In this document: in pieces, positions 36,392-47,523 of the stretch
Position numbering within the stretch: the stretch's first letter is position 1
How the letters are laid out: each line of letters starts with the position of its first letter
Position numbers and translations under genes: made by a program
NCBI GenBank assembly: GCA_033297205.1
Contig: MU859132.1
Coordinates: 78,116-142,115, forward strand
Reading direction: 5' to 3'
From: Pseudoneurospora amorphoporcata
Taxonomy: Eukaryota > Ascomycota > Sordariomycetes > Sordariales > Sordariaceae
Length of the DNA: 64,000 nt
Notes under the pieces: generated by a model
What the model saw: the letters and a program-made list of their open reading frames with translations, nothing else
What the model was told of the DNA's origin: nothing
The model's database searches: none

Positions 36392-37926
36392 TCAAAACTG
36401 GATGAAGTCCTTTTGCTCGGCGAAATCCAAGTCAGGATCATCGTCCTGGCCAACAAACTCGTCAACCTCGTCCGAGTCGACGTCATCGCTATCGACCGAT
36501 TCATCGTCGCTGGAAAGATCCTCCATCTCTGCGTCGTCGCGGGCATTGGCCCTGCGCAGAACGCTCGCCCTCTCCCGGTGCGGCAGCTTACAACCCTTGG
36601 TATTACACACGCCAGTGTTGCTGAAGTCGGGACATTCGAAAACATGGCGGTCAGTACAGCTTCCACCCTTCTCGCAGTAGCCGTAGAGGCCAAACTGTCG
36701 GCAGACCGGGGCAGCTGGAGACACTTTTGCGTGAGTGAATTTGCAGTCAGGTTTTGTGCAACTGTCCTTGATGAAGTGCAAGCACGTGGGGGTGCGTTCA
36801 GCAGAGAGTTCGTGCGAAAGATCGCAAGAGTCACCGTTAATGCATTCCCCTTGCTGCAGAAAGTCCTTGCAAACGGCAACCTTGGCCGGGTCGTGGATGT
36901 AGCGGCACCGGGGCCCTTTGGTGCATGAACCTGAGGGTGTATGTCAGTATCAACATCCCTTGGACTTACCAGACCCAGTCGTTTCGACGTGGTGTCGGTT
37001 GAAGTTCCGTAATCTGGGAAATTGGAGTTACCGGTCATGGAGAAGTTACGGCAAGGTACGTTGACCTTCTTAACGGCGCCGGATTGCCTACCGCAAGCTA
37101 GAGTTAGCGGATGACTCAAAGGGGACCGGGCCACATACCGCTGCGCTTTAACAATTCCATGGCGGTACAAGTTCCCGTTCTTGCTGCGGTAGAACTTGAC
37201 ACCGCCTACGATGGCCATTTTAGGGGTCGGCCCCGAGTTGAGATCGCCTGCGAAAGGGTGAGTACTGGGCACAGCCAGCGCTTGCGATCGCGGTATCGAC
37301 GCACCGGGAATCTTGACGAGTTTGCTTCCGTTCTTCGTGACGGCAAAACGTATACCCTGCACAGTTAGTTCATACTGGTTTGGTACCGCTGCCGAGCGAT
37401 TGCCAGCACGGTGTAGATGGCTGATCAACTTGGTCCGTTCCAAATCATCTCTCTGCTGTTGCTTCTGGCGCAGGGTTTGCTCGATGGCCCGAGTGCGAGC
37501 CTGGGCTTCCTTTTGATAGATGGACGAGTTGATGATTTGACGGTGGCGGTCGTTCTTTGCTACCCAGGACGACGTGGACGAGTCCGACGTGGCGCCCGAG
37601 CTGGGCTGACCGGCTTTACCTTGTTGAGATGCGCCATTCAGCACCAAGGTCCTGTGACGGTGGACAGGCTTGGCGTGATGGGCGCGGGACGGGTATGGGT
37701 AGCCTCCTCTTTGATGACGCCAGCTCCCAGAATAACCTGAGTCTTCACGACCGTCAATACCAGCACGGTTGCTGTTTCGAGACTCCACGGACGTACGGTG
37801 ATGCGATAGTGCGTGGCTGCTCTGCGGCGGAACAAGGCCTGCTTGTTGATTTTTGTGCTGGTTGATCTGACCGGCCACACGGGCGATCTTTTCCATCAGC
37901 TCCTGTTCCTCGGGGGATATTGTCAT
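36392..37926 (-). CDS. Five-finger CCCH zinc-finger protein, ZC3H3-like
   Basis: Probable RNA-binding protein; ZC3H3 proteins act in poly(A) mRNA maturation and export. Three exons: 37926-37139, 37087-37032 and 36930-36392, giving 460 aa. Intron lengths are 51 and 101 bp. The second intron falls inside finger 1, and only this splice gives correct C-x8-C-x5-C-x3-H spacing. Five tandem fingers start at about Cys275, Cys302, Cys331, Cys358 and Cys381; the third and fifth have shortened spacing. The N-terminal 260 residues are Gln/Ser/Arg-rich with a coiled part (about 125-170). The tail after the fingers is very acidic. The ATG at 37926 is the first true ATG; an upstream in-frame GTG is not used. 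It is divergent from TFG2. Five fingers with an acidic tail suggest ZC3H3 rather than tristetraprolin-like proteins. Confidence 0.88.
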
Positions 37927-38658
37927 CTTGGTATCTTTTTGTTCGAATCCAAGGGCCACACAGGTAGTGGTTGTTGCTGCAATTTCAATATTAGAGGTAT
38001 CGGTATATTGCCTAGGTGTTGCACAATAAGGCGATCGTCTTGTGTCGGTTATTCAAGGTGAAGCAAAAGCGACGAAGGGCCGCGATGTTTCTGGTGCCGT
38101 TTGTTCGATTCGATAATGTTGTTGAGATGATTGCGGCGGCGCGCAAAACAGATAGATGATGGGATGCAAGGTGGAAGGATTTGGTTCAGTTGCATTGTCC
38201 AAGGGCGGCGAAGAACCTGAACCGCCAGTGATCTTTGAGGGGAATGCGCCAGAGATCAGCGAATCAGGGGATAGCAAGGTCGCTATCAGAGAATAGAAGG
38301 CCCTGGAGCAATGCGTCACCAGTCACCACCTTCACTGAAAGAGGTACAAAGGGTACTTCCATGTCATCAAACACCCCACTAGCCGCTTCACTTGCGGGAG
38401 AGCGGGTCGCGCTAGGCTCAAGTAGCGGCTTACATAATACTCGAAAAGGTACGTACCCAGGTACGGTCTTTGTCCTGACGTTGACGTTCACGGCTGCTTT
38501 ACCCAAAGCAACCTCAACAACCACAACAACAACCACGACAATCACGCCCCAACTCTCGGTCCACGCTGCCACAAGACCCCGATAACCACGAACGAGCGAT
38601 ATAATATTTAGTCGCATACCGATATCCAGTACATTCGTGACAGCGACCAACATCAACC
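37927..38658. promoter_or_regulatory. divergent promoter between CCCH gene and TFG2
   Basis: Region of 732 bp with transcription leaving on both sides. It contains an ACAAC/CAACAAC-rich tract near 38510-38545. No conserved element can be assigned with confidence. Confidence 0.35.
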
Positions 38659-39881
38659 ATGGCCGATCCCATGAGAATCAAGCCTGACCCGGACGCAGCT
38701 TTCGCCGAAGACGAGCTAGATGAATCAGCCGACTTGGGATTTTATGATCCCAATGATTTCCCTCTAAAGAACGCGTATCTCGCTCGCCTCCCAGGCTATG
38801 TCTGGAAAGCTTGGGCTTCGCTTCCGGACGATGCAGAAATCCAGATCGGGAAAGTCCGTCGAATTGTCCAAGAAGGTCAACCGGAGGTCGGTTCCAACAC
38901 TTCGCCCTGGACACTGTCTTTTTTAATCGGTTTACTGACATTCTTTGCACTTTCAGAAGCTCCAAATTCTCCTCGACGACATTCCACAGCACTACGATAT
39001 TCCTAAGGAATATAACCTCGACATGGTAGATGCGAACGTCAACAACACTTTCATCTTCGGTGAACACGACCACCCAAGTTATGCCGCCAAGAACAAGGAG
39101 CGGGCTGAGGCTTTGGCTCAGGGCATACCTGCACACCTTGTGCGCCAGCAGATGAAGCAGTCAGAACCGCCCCAGGAACGCGCAAAGAAGGGACAGCAGT
39201 ACACAAAGAAGGCCATTCCAAGTTCGTCATACACAATTCCTCAGCTGGCCTGCCTGATAGGTGTTAACTTCAGAGTACAGAACAAACAACGATTGCAGCA
39301 ACAATCAAGCGTGAGGTGGTTGCCACTCCTTTGGAGAATCCGGAGACAGACTATGCGCTTGCTGCTCGAGGTCAGAAGCAGACGGCTCCCAAGCATACAG
39401 TACAGGTCCTGGATCGTCTACCACCTAATGGTATTACGGATCCCAAGGGCTGGGAAACATTCTTGGTGCGTGTTTTCGAAGGAATATTACCACTAAAACT
39501 TTCACTAATACCCAACAACAGCGCACGACCGAGGCTCCGAGCAAGGCCAAGAAGATGGATAACAAGACCGCTCGCTGGCCCGAGAACCAGCTCCTCGACG
39601 AGCTCGCCAAATGTTTCTCCGTCTACATGTACTGGTCCATCAAGGCACTGCGCTCTCGAATTCCTCAGCCCGAGGCCTTCATTCGAGAGTGCTTGGACAA
39701 GATTGCCGTTATTCACCGAACGGGTACTTTCGCCAATCACTGGTCTCTCAAGCCGGAATACCAGAGTATGATTTCTGACAAGGACCTGCCGGCACCAACC
39801 AACGAAGCGGCACCCAAACCCGAAATTGCATCCGAGGATGAGGACGATGACGATATCAAGATGGAGGATGTCCTGTTTTAA
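38659..39881 (+). CDS. tfg2: Transcription initiation factor TFIIF subunit beta (Tfg2/RAP30)
   Basis: TFIIF beta binds RNA polymerase II with TFIIF alpha and helps recruit it to promoters. Four exons: 38659-38886, 38957-39221, 39281-39465 and 39522-39881, giving 345 aa. Donors GTCGGT and GTTCGT are weak, but every junction keeps the frame and gives family-like protein: QEGQPE to KLQILLDD, KKAIP to K-QTTIAATIKREV, and WETFL to RTTEAPSK. The dimerisation domain covers about 20-230. The C-terminal winged-helix region (about 243-310) contains ARWPENQLLDELAKCFS and YWSIKALRSRIPQPEAFIRE. The end is a Glu/Asp-rich tail. Nuclear. Confidence 0.93.
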
Positions 39882-40401
39882 ATGGCAGGATTAAGCAAGG
39901 TTTTGAGGGAGGCCATTGTCCTTCTGGCCCATTTACTTGCTTTTCGTCAGGCGTTTTGGGTAGACTGGGTTTGCTGCGTTTTTCCTTTGCTCGCAAGACG
40001 AACGGTCTCTAGGACCATGCTCATACAATGATACCCGTTGCATCACTTAACAAGAATCAGTTTCCCACCTTGAGATGCTTGTTCCTCACAAACTTCAAAG
40101 TTTTGCAGCTGTTGTTATTCAACTGCTTTCATATTTCAAACGTTAGTTACAATGTGTGACGATGGTACAACACCTTGGGCGATTCCCAAGACTGTTTGAT
40201 GTCAAACACAATATCCATGAAGTGGGGCCCGCAGTTACCTAATTAGAAAACTTGTAACTGGCCAGGTATATAATAGGTACACTAGTTGCTGCATTTTCCT
40301 TTGTTCCTAGTTACAGTTCCTTTATCTTTCTCACAACTTGCATTCCATCCGCCTCTGGGATACCACAAACAAACTCCTAACCCAGCCCTTTTACAGCTTC
40401 G
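39882..40401. other. intergenic between TFG2 and the HAD gene
   Basis: 520 bp with no open frame of interest. A TATATAATA sequence at about 40266-40274 is about 130 bp upstream of the HAD start and may be its TATA box. Confidence 0.4.
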
Positions 40402-41358
40402 ATGCCCTTCTGGAAAACCGCTCATCAAAGCATAACCCGCAACATTACCCAGAGAATGGCTCGCCTGATAGTCTTTGACTTCGACGGTACCGTCACCCAA
40501 CAAGACACTATCAACATTCTCGCTCAACACCCCATCTACTCTACCAGTCTCACCCGCCCTCGAAATGAGGCTCGTAATAAGTGGAAGAGCATAGTCGACC
40601 TCTACGCCGCCGACCACGCAAAGCACAAAGAGTTATACGTCCCCAAAGTCGAAGACAGAAAGACCTTGGCGGAGGAGCTGGCCTACCTAGAGAGCTTGCG
40701 AACCGTCGAAGTTGCGAGCGTAGAGAGGGTAGTCAACACCAAGTTCTTCGCCGGGTTGACAAGGGAGCGGTGGGTGGAACTTGGGAGGAAGGCTAGAGAA
40801 GATGGCGAGGATCCAGACTGGGAGGGGGGTGAAGGAGATATTGTAACAATGAGGAAGGGGTTCTCAGAGTTTGTGCGACAAGCTAGAGCGAGAGGAGATA
40901 AGTTGGGGATAGTGAGCGTGAACTGGTCCCAGGCGTTCGTTGAGGGGGTGATTGAGGCAGAAGATGGTGGTCAGGGTCACAAAGGCTTTGTCAAGAGGGT
41001 TAATGAGATTAAGTATCCTGACGGAGAGCTGGAAGGACCGGAGGAGATGGGAGGCAAGGTTATGATGACTGCTAGGGATAAGCTGGAGGGGTTTGAGACG
41101 ATATTGCTGGATGAGACGGATGCGGATGGGGGGAGGAGCGTGTACTTTGGGGATTCGGTGACGGATTTGGAGTGTTTGTTGAGAGCGGATACGGGGATCG
41201 TGGTGGTGAATGAGGGCGAGGAGGAGAAGAGCAAGTTATTGGGCACTTTGCAGAGGTTGGGGTTTGAGGTGCTGCATGTGTCGGAAGCTCGGGAGGGTGC
41301 AAAGTTGGCGTGGGCGAGAGATTTTGAGGAGGTCTTGGGGAGTAAGATTTTGGGTTGA
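40402..41358 (+). CDS. HAD-superfamily phosphatase-like protein
   Basis: Predicted Mg2+-dependent hydrolase of the haloacid dehalogenase superfamily; substrate unknown. Single exon, 318 aa. Motif I is DFDGT with nucleophile and acid/base aspartates at 26 and 28. Motif II is SVNWS (172-176). Motif IV is GDSVTD (250-255), with acidic residues at 251 and 255. The long insert between motifs I and II (about 40-150) is a helical cap, as in phosphoserine-phosphatase-like enzymes. It resembles fungal proteins of the Cto1 type, which is a weak memory-based comparison. An internal ATG at 40459 lies just before RLIVFDFDGT; the first 19 residues (MPFWKTAHQSITRN...) could be a short targeting extension or leader. 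The gene runs in the same direction as TFG2. Confidence 0.85.
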   Translation: MPFWKTAHQSITRNITQRMARLIVFDFDGTVTQQDTINILAQHPIYSTSLTRPRNEARNKWKSIVDLYAADHAKHKELYVPKVEDRKTLAEELAYLESLRTVEVASVERVVNTKFFAGLTRERWVELGRKAREDGEDPDWEGGEGDIVTMRKGFSEFVRQARARGDKLGIVSVNWSQAFVEGVIEAEDGGQGHKGFVKRVNEIKYPDGELEGPEEMGGKVMMTARDKLEGFETILLDETDADGGRSVYFGDSVTDLECLLRADTGIVVVNEGEEEKSKLLGTLQRLGFEVLHVSEAREGAKLAWARDFEEVLGSKILG

Positions 41359-41976
41359 GCGCCTCCTGAGAATACGGTGCCTAACTGGTGAATGGATGAA
41401 AGCCCTGGATACACATGGCCTTGTTCAGTCTATGTTCGTTAGACTATGGCACCAATGACAGACAAGTGGGAACTTCGTTTAGTTCTATTACTCAATGTGT
41501 TTGAGCCACAGAGCCAAGGAAAGTAAATGATACGTCTAAGCTCTCCCCATACACTCTTGATGTTTAATCAATAATGGACATGAAGACTTATTACCTGTAT
41601 GTTTGTCTCTTAGTTTTCATTGTCCTCATTTCTCTCACCGGTCAATGACACCACCAAATTTGTGAGTACAAAGTCTTTGTTCCACAGAACATATCACAAC
41701 CGATTTCTGCTGTCTTCCGAACATAATCACTGATGGAAAGCACCCGTTGGTTTGTTTTGCGTCCTTGTGCTGAAACATTGTACCAAGCTCTCTCATTCCA
41801 TCAGCACGAAAGTATATAACAAGCAGTCATGCCCACCGCCAACACCGTGTGTGTGTGCCAAACATCTTCATCCCTTGAAGAAATTGTATCAACTGCAGTA
41901 CTCCCCCTCAGCCCGTTACACCCGTTTGATCACAAGCACCTACCAAAACAACAACACAACACCACACCCTCCAGAA
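41359..41976. other. intergenic, no gene seen
   Basis: 618 bp containing the 3' region of the HAD gene and the upstream region of the small Cys-rich ORF. A longer open frame extends upstream of 41977 but its composition is leader-like. Confidence 0.5.
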
Positions 41977-42491
41977 ATGTGTATCCACCATCGTCTCATC
42001 TACCGCAAATGCGGCCACTTCACCTGGCTAGGCATAACCAAAAAGTGCCAGTCGGAGAGCAACTTCGACCAAGGTAATACCGACGAGGGGTGCAATGTCA
42101 TGTGGGCCCATCCGCTCTCTACGTATCGGGTCGACAGGTGTTGCGAGAGCTGTGCCCTCCAAAGAGCGACGACAGATCGGGCTATTGATGAGATTAGAGG
42201 AAAAATCCAGTTTACTAGGGAGCTGTTGGCTAAGATCCAGGAGGCTTCTCGAGTTTGGGACGTGTTGAGAGTGAAAAGGGGAGCGATGGGGAAAGTAAAC
42301 AGTCGTCGGTTAGGTGGGGTGAGAGAGGGAAATCGCCTGAGGTGGTAATCGTCGACGACGATGGTGAAGATAGTGTCGAAGACGCAGAGATCATGGATCA
42401 TATCGATCCTAATGAGGTGATTAAGGTGAGTCAAGCTAACTTCCGAGATATGGTAGCGTTTGCGAGGGGATATGCCTCCGTATTGGGGTGA
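41977..42491 (+). CDS. small Cys/His-rich protein of unknown function, apparent frameshift
   Basis: Not recognised as a named family. The ATG at 41977 opens MCIHHRLIYRKCGHFTWLG, then KKC, GCNVMW, and RCCESCALQ, a Cys/His pattern that could bind zinc. A helical Arg/Lys/Glu region follows. This frame ends at 42348 with an Arg-rich sequence unlike the rest. From about 42280 another frame carries sensible acidic sequence (PEVVIVDDDGEDSVEDAEIM) to a stop at 42491. A single missing base in the run AAAAGGGG at 42274-42281 would join the two. Alternatively a 50-bp intron (42253-42302, donor GTTTGG, acceptor AACAG) keeps the frame, but its donor and branch site are poor. The true model is unresolved: sequence error, pseudogene or short intron. 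Confidence 0.5.
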
Positions 42492-43208
42492 AGCTCCGAT
42501 TAGTATCGGGTTTCAAGTTACAAATTATCATCCCCGAGTTTCTTCTCGATTCCTCTTCATAGGTATGAACTTGTAATAGACTGATATTAAACACATCTTG
42601 TAGAAAAACGAACACTTTGTCGGCGGTATCAGCATCAACCTCCAGTCTGTTAAACCTCAGAAGACTCCGAGAAGGCAATTGGAGAGTAAACTGAAGATCA
42701 AGATTCCGATATGCAACTCCTTACAAAGCCGGCATGTCATCGTCCAAGGTCACGGTCCCTTGCATGCTAGGTATGGAAGCTTGACATTTCCCAGCCCAGC
42801 CTTTGGGTCCTGTCAGGGAGAACGACAGCCTTCAAGTAGTGAGAAAGAGGCGGCGCAGCCACTCAACCATGAAGACGGGCTCAGCCAATGTAGCGAATCG
42901 CTCTTCTCGGATGAGACAAGCCACGAACTGACCGTGAGCAACGTGACCCCATGATTGATCACTTGGCTTCACCAAGACGGCATTCGGCGGTTGGGAACAG
43001 GAAAGGAAGGGGTTCCAAGTCAGCTGGAGGACGGGTCACTCTTGGCGCTGCTGTTGATATGGGGATTGGGGAATGAGGACCGTGCACCGAGTCCCTTAAA
43101 TCCTGCCCCATCCTGTTCGTCATACCGCATACGTACAGGAAACGCGCATCACGACCGACAACCGCATTCCCCATTTTTCCCCATTCCCCCAACTGGCAGC
43201 TCTCGACG
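42492..43208. other. intergenic upstream of LCL3, no gene seen
   Basis: 717 bp with no supported gene. Open frames on both strands are fragments without domains. It presumably includes the LCL3 promoter. Confidence 0.5.
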
Positions 43209-44444
43209 ATGCCATGGGGTCTGTGGGCATCGCCTACCACAAACAGTGGGAAGGATGAGGGGAAATCATCACCCCCTCCTTCGACCAATTCATCAACCAC
43301 AACAACACCACCACCAAGCGCCAACAACAGCAACCATGGCGTCCACAGCATATCTTCGAATCCCTTTTCCAGCTCGACTCGTCTGTCCGAGCGTGCGCCG
43401 CCCGCAGGTTTAACCGACGTGCCGCCCATCCCACCCCAACTAAAAAAGAAAGCCATCTCTTGGAACGACTCCCTATGGATGCTCATCGACTGGCAGCACT
43501 ACCAAGAGCCGCGGTCGATCGTGTTGTACACCCTCCCGACTATCGGTGCTTTCGCGCTCTTCGGCATCTGGCGCTCATTTCTGCGTCGCTTTCGCGGCAC
43601 CGCATATATCTCACCCGGCTTCTTTCGGCGGCGCACGCTGCTGGGAAAGGTGACGAGCGTGGGCGACGGCGATGGGTTCCATTTCTTTCATACCCCGGGA
43701 GGACGGCTGGCCGGGTGGGGGTGGTTGCGCAGGGTGCCAACGGCTCGGAAGCAGTTAAGGGATCGAACGGTTAGTTTATCTTTGCGCTGTTCCAACTGAG
43801 GCGCTGTATAGAAGGGCAACGATAGGTGTTGACTCGTGCGCCTACACATTCAGATCCCCATCCGCATAGCAGGCATCGACGCCCCCGAAGGCGCCCACTT
43901 CGGCAGACCCGCACAGCCCTACTCGAAAGAAGCCCTCGAATGGCTCCGAAGCTACATCCTCGGCAAGCGGGTGTGGGCGCGCATACACCGCAAGGACCAA
44001 TACGATCGAGTCGTCGCGACCGTGTTCGTCCGGAAACCGCCCTTCTTCCTGCGCAAGGACGTTGGGTTGGAGATGCTCAAGCAGGGGCTGGCGACCACGT
44101 ACGAAGCCAAGAGCGGCGCGGAGTTCGGTGGCCCCAAGATGGAGCAGGTGTATAAGAATGCTGAGGCGGCCGCAAGGAGGAAGGGAACGGGCATGTGGGC
44201 GAATACACTGACGGGCTTTTTTGGCCTGGGGAGGAGGAGGGAAATTGAGAGCCCGAGACAGTATAAGGACCGGATGAGGGCGGCGGGGAATACCATACTG
44301 GAGAAGCCCAAGGCAACGAGCGCTTCGAAGAAAACGACGGCCGTGAAGAAGGAGACGGCGGCTGCGAAGAAGAAGGACACGGCGGCTGCGAAGAAGGAGA
44401 AGGCAAAGACGGCTGCAGATAGTGCGGCGGCAAAGAAGGTATGA
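43209..44444 (+). CDS. lcl3: LCL3-type membrane-anchored staphylococcal-nuclease-like endonuclease
   Basis: Probable Ca2+-dependent nuclease of the SNase (thermonuclease) fold, found in the mitochondrial membrane in yeast. Two exons, 43209-43769 and 43854-44444, giving 383 aa; the 84-bp intron has a GTTAGT donor and ATTCAG acceptor. A Ser/Thr/Pro/Asn-rich N-terminus (1-80) precedes one membrane helix at about 103-122 (SIVLYTLPTIGAFALFGI). The SNase domain (about 145-315) starts GKVTSVGDGDGFHFFHTPGG and continues over the splice into IPIRIAGIDAPEGAHFG, with the active-site Arg and Asp region. GKRVWARIHRKDQYDRVVATV is the second signature. The tail (about 345-383) is an unusual Lys/Ala repeat, like a histone H1 tail. 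The stop is the second codon after AAGAAG, in GTATGA, which looks like a donor, so a further exon is possible. Confidence 0.9.
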
Positions 44445-47400
44445 TGATGATTCTAGGATATGGATAACGACTGATGATACCCACGAAATGATATACCTAT
44501 CCGAGAATGGACTTGGTGTCCAATCGTTCAAACCTGCCATGCACATCACATGAATATGATTAGAGCATATCCCGTGTACACTATGCGCAACTGGTGTTGA
44601 AGACCTGTGAAAATCCTACCAATGAGGTATAAGAGATGGCATATACATCCGATCTCCAAACCACATGGCGAGCCAATGCCCTCCTTGTTTCGTCTCCAAA
44701 CTCCATTCCATCAACGCACAGTTACCTTTAGGTCCTACGTCAACAACGCGGTGCAAAGGCCGGATGAACGCCCTCGGACCCCAACAAGTGTTTCGCATAA
44801 GCCATATGCAACGCACGTCTAATGATCGACGGTGGGGATGTTGTTCCGCGAGCAAAGCAACGGCGGGTTGGAGGAAAACCAAGGGTGCGATTTATCACAA
44901 CCTCCGAGCTTGTTGTGGAAGTTGGCGGGTTAAGCTGCCCTCTGCCATGACAGACCAACCGGGCCGAGAGATAGACGTATCACCTTTTGCTCCCGAGCTT
45001 GTCTTCATTCACACTTGGCCGACCAAAGCTCCCGCTCAACGGCCCGCGAAGAGGGCACGGAGCTGAAAGCTTGAAACGTTCCCTTGGAGTCTTTTGGACG
45101 CCGAGGTGTGTGGGGAGGGACGGGACCCACCGATGACGACGGCCGGTCCGCGCGGCGCCTCGTGGCTTCGCGTGCTTTCGTGCAGATGCCCCGCAGAGGC
45201 GCACAGAGGCACGAGGATTTCGGAAGTCTCGAGCTTTTCAAGAAGTCACCTTTGAAACCCGATTGTTTCTCGATGAATTGTTGGCGTTATCCCGAGTCGA
45301 TTGCCTGAGTGATATGTACTCATGGGGAGCGCCGTACCTTACACCGACACTCATAACCGCGCACCTGCCCGAGACAAGCGACGGCAATGGGTGAATCGTG
45401 CAGTTATCGCCGTTCCTGAAAGCATGGTTTGGGAATCTGGGGCAACCCCTGTCGCCATACCCCCAGCTAACCCCAATCGCGCGATGGTCACTACATACGC
45501 AGACACACCGGGTGCCCCTGAGTGTCTGCTGTGGACTGCTTGGGCTTGGCCGATGGAGTTGGTGCCGACTGGTTGAAGAAACGAAAAACAAAACCTAACA
45601 AACAACGGGATCTGGACAAAAGAGGCCCACGACACTCATTTCAAGAAGCATCGTCTTTACGATATCCGCCATTCTTTTCGCCCTTAATCGGGCCATTCGT
45701 TCTCTTATTTCTTTCGCTTGTCCATTCTTTCGGAACATTTTGAAGCAACACGGGTAGCCGCCCGCCACTCTTTTTCGTATTGCGTTTGCGCAGTCGCCCA
45801 GCCGTCTCCAATTGCTGGACTCTGAAGAAGGTCCCCCTGATCGTCGGTTGGGATCGTTCTCTGACAGCAATTGAGGCCTCGGTCTTGTGATAAGGAGTGC
45901 TCGTTGCGACTGTGATTCAAGTCACAGCACAGCGTTCTTGACCGATACTCAAAAGTCCAAAATCGGCGGAAGCAGAAAACAAACAACAACTTGAAACGCC
46001 TTCGCCTTGTCGTGTAATTGCGGGTTGAGAGAGGCATTATGTGCGACGAAAGAGCATTTTGGGGTTGCACGACGAGGCGCCTGCAAAAGCGGAGCCAACA
46101 ACTCATTTAAGTTGTGGAGCACTCCTTAATATTTCAACATTGAAGGTCAAGCGCAAGGGAGAACTGAGGTGGAAGATCAAAGGAATCGCCCCCCTGGCCA
46201 ACCAATCCTCCTCATCACTGTATCGATCAGAGGCTCAAAGCTATTATTATATCGAAAACATCGAGAACACTCGAGCACGCACAAGTCAAGTCAGTCCACG
46301 CAAGTCATAAAAACGTGCGCCCAGTGTTCCGCCACCACGGCGTCGTCTGAAGCTGTCTGAGCGTGCGGGCCATCTCCTCGCACGCACTTCGAAACCTGGA
46401 ACGCAGGCAAGCACGGCAAGCAAACCCTGAGCTCCGAGGTGCAGAAGGTGCAGTGCACCGAGGCACAAGCAATCTGATCCCAAGCGACACGAGTAATATC
46501 AGATCAAAATCATATCGACACCAACAACCCTTTTGTCCTTAATTCTTGTCCAGGGAGTGGCCCACCTTGTTTGTGCTGCCATTTGGACATTGGGACATCG
46601 CAGAGGCCGAGAACAGAAGCACCAGCAGCTTGGTTGCCCAGCTAGGACTAATCTCTTTCAAGGCTGATTGAAGTGACGGCATTGCCTATCCGACGTTCCA
46701 TTCGTCGATGCAGCTACGGTTGTGTTTCCCGTTGTAGACAAGCGGACATTGCACCGACCTGGGTTGCCCAGTCATTTGCTGGAGGGAAGGAGCACAACGA
46801 GGGACAGAGACAGAAACAGGAACAGGAACAGTAGCTGCCGTCCGTCTGAGAGAGAGGAATTTGCGGTCCGTGCAACGTGCAACAAGAGGCAACGACTCGC
46901 GAGCGAAACTTGTCACGCCAACAGGAACCCCCAACCCAACACATACCCATAGTACCACAACTTCCACTCATTTTCTTCGACACCCAGACGGGAGGTCGGG
47001 TCAACCTCCATCTCAGCATTCTTGAGCGTCATCACACATTTTCAAGGCGGCACCCGCCCAGCCGGCCAAGGCGAAAACCACAACCAACCTAACCAGGTCG
47101 CAAGGTCTGCGAAGCCCAACTCTTTGTCGACACACCGAGACCTCGTCGTTCTCATTCTCCCGTCCTAGCAAACTCGCTTGCTATCAACGACCGGGATATT
47201 TCCCCCCCAATTCCGCTTCATTCTAATTATCACCACCTTCGTTTGAGCCCGTCTACAAACGGCGCTCGCTTTCGAGATCGTCGTCCCGGGCCAGGAAATC
47301 TCACCTAATTGACGTCGGCGGCAACTTCCACTACTCAAACCACCACGCGCTCGGTCCCCATCCTATCGCGAACTGTCAGCTGTTTAGGTATTCACCATCG

Positions 47401-47523
47401 TGGTTATGGCCTTCCGATCATAGCAACCTTAACCCGACTATCACGACCAAGAGCAGTCAGTATACGTACTCTCCCCCGGTCGGCAATCTCTCTCTCAGCC
47501 ACATAAAGCTACCCGGTTCCGCG
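44445..47523. other. intergenic region upstream of RAX2
   Basis: 3.1 kb with no recognisable gene. Frames of 70-130 codons on both strands overlap one another and lack domains. The last kilobase may include the RAX2 promoter and a long leader. Confidence 0.5.
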
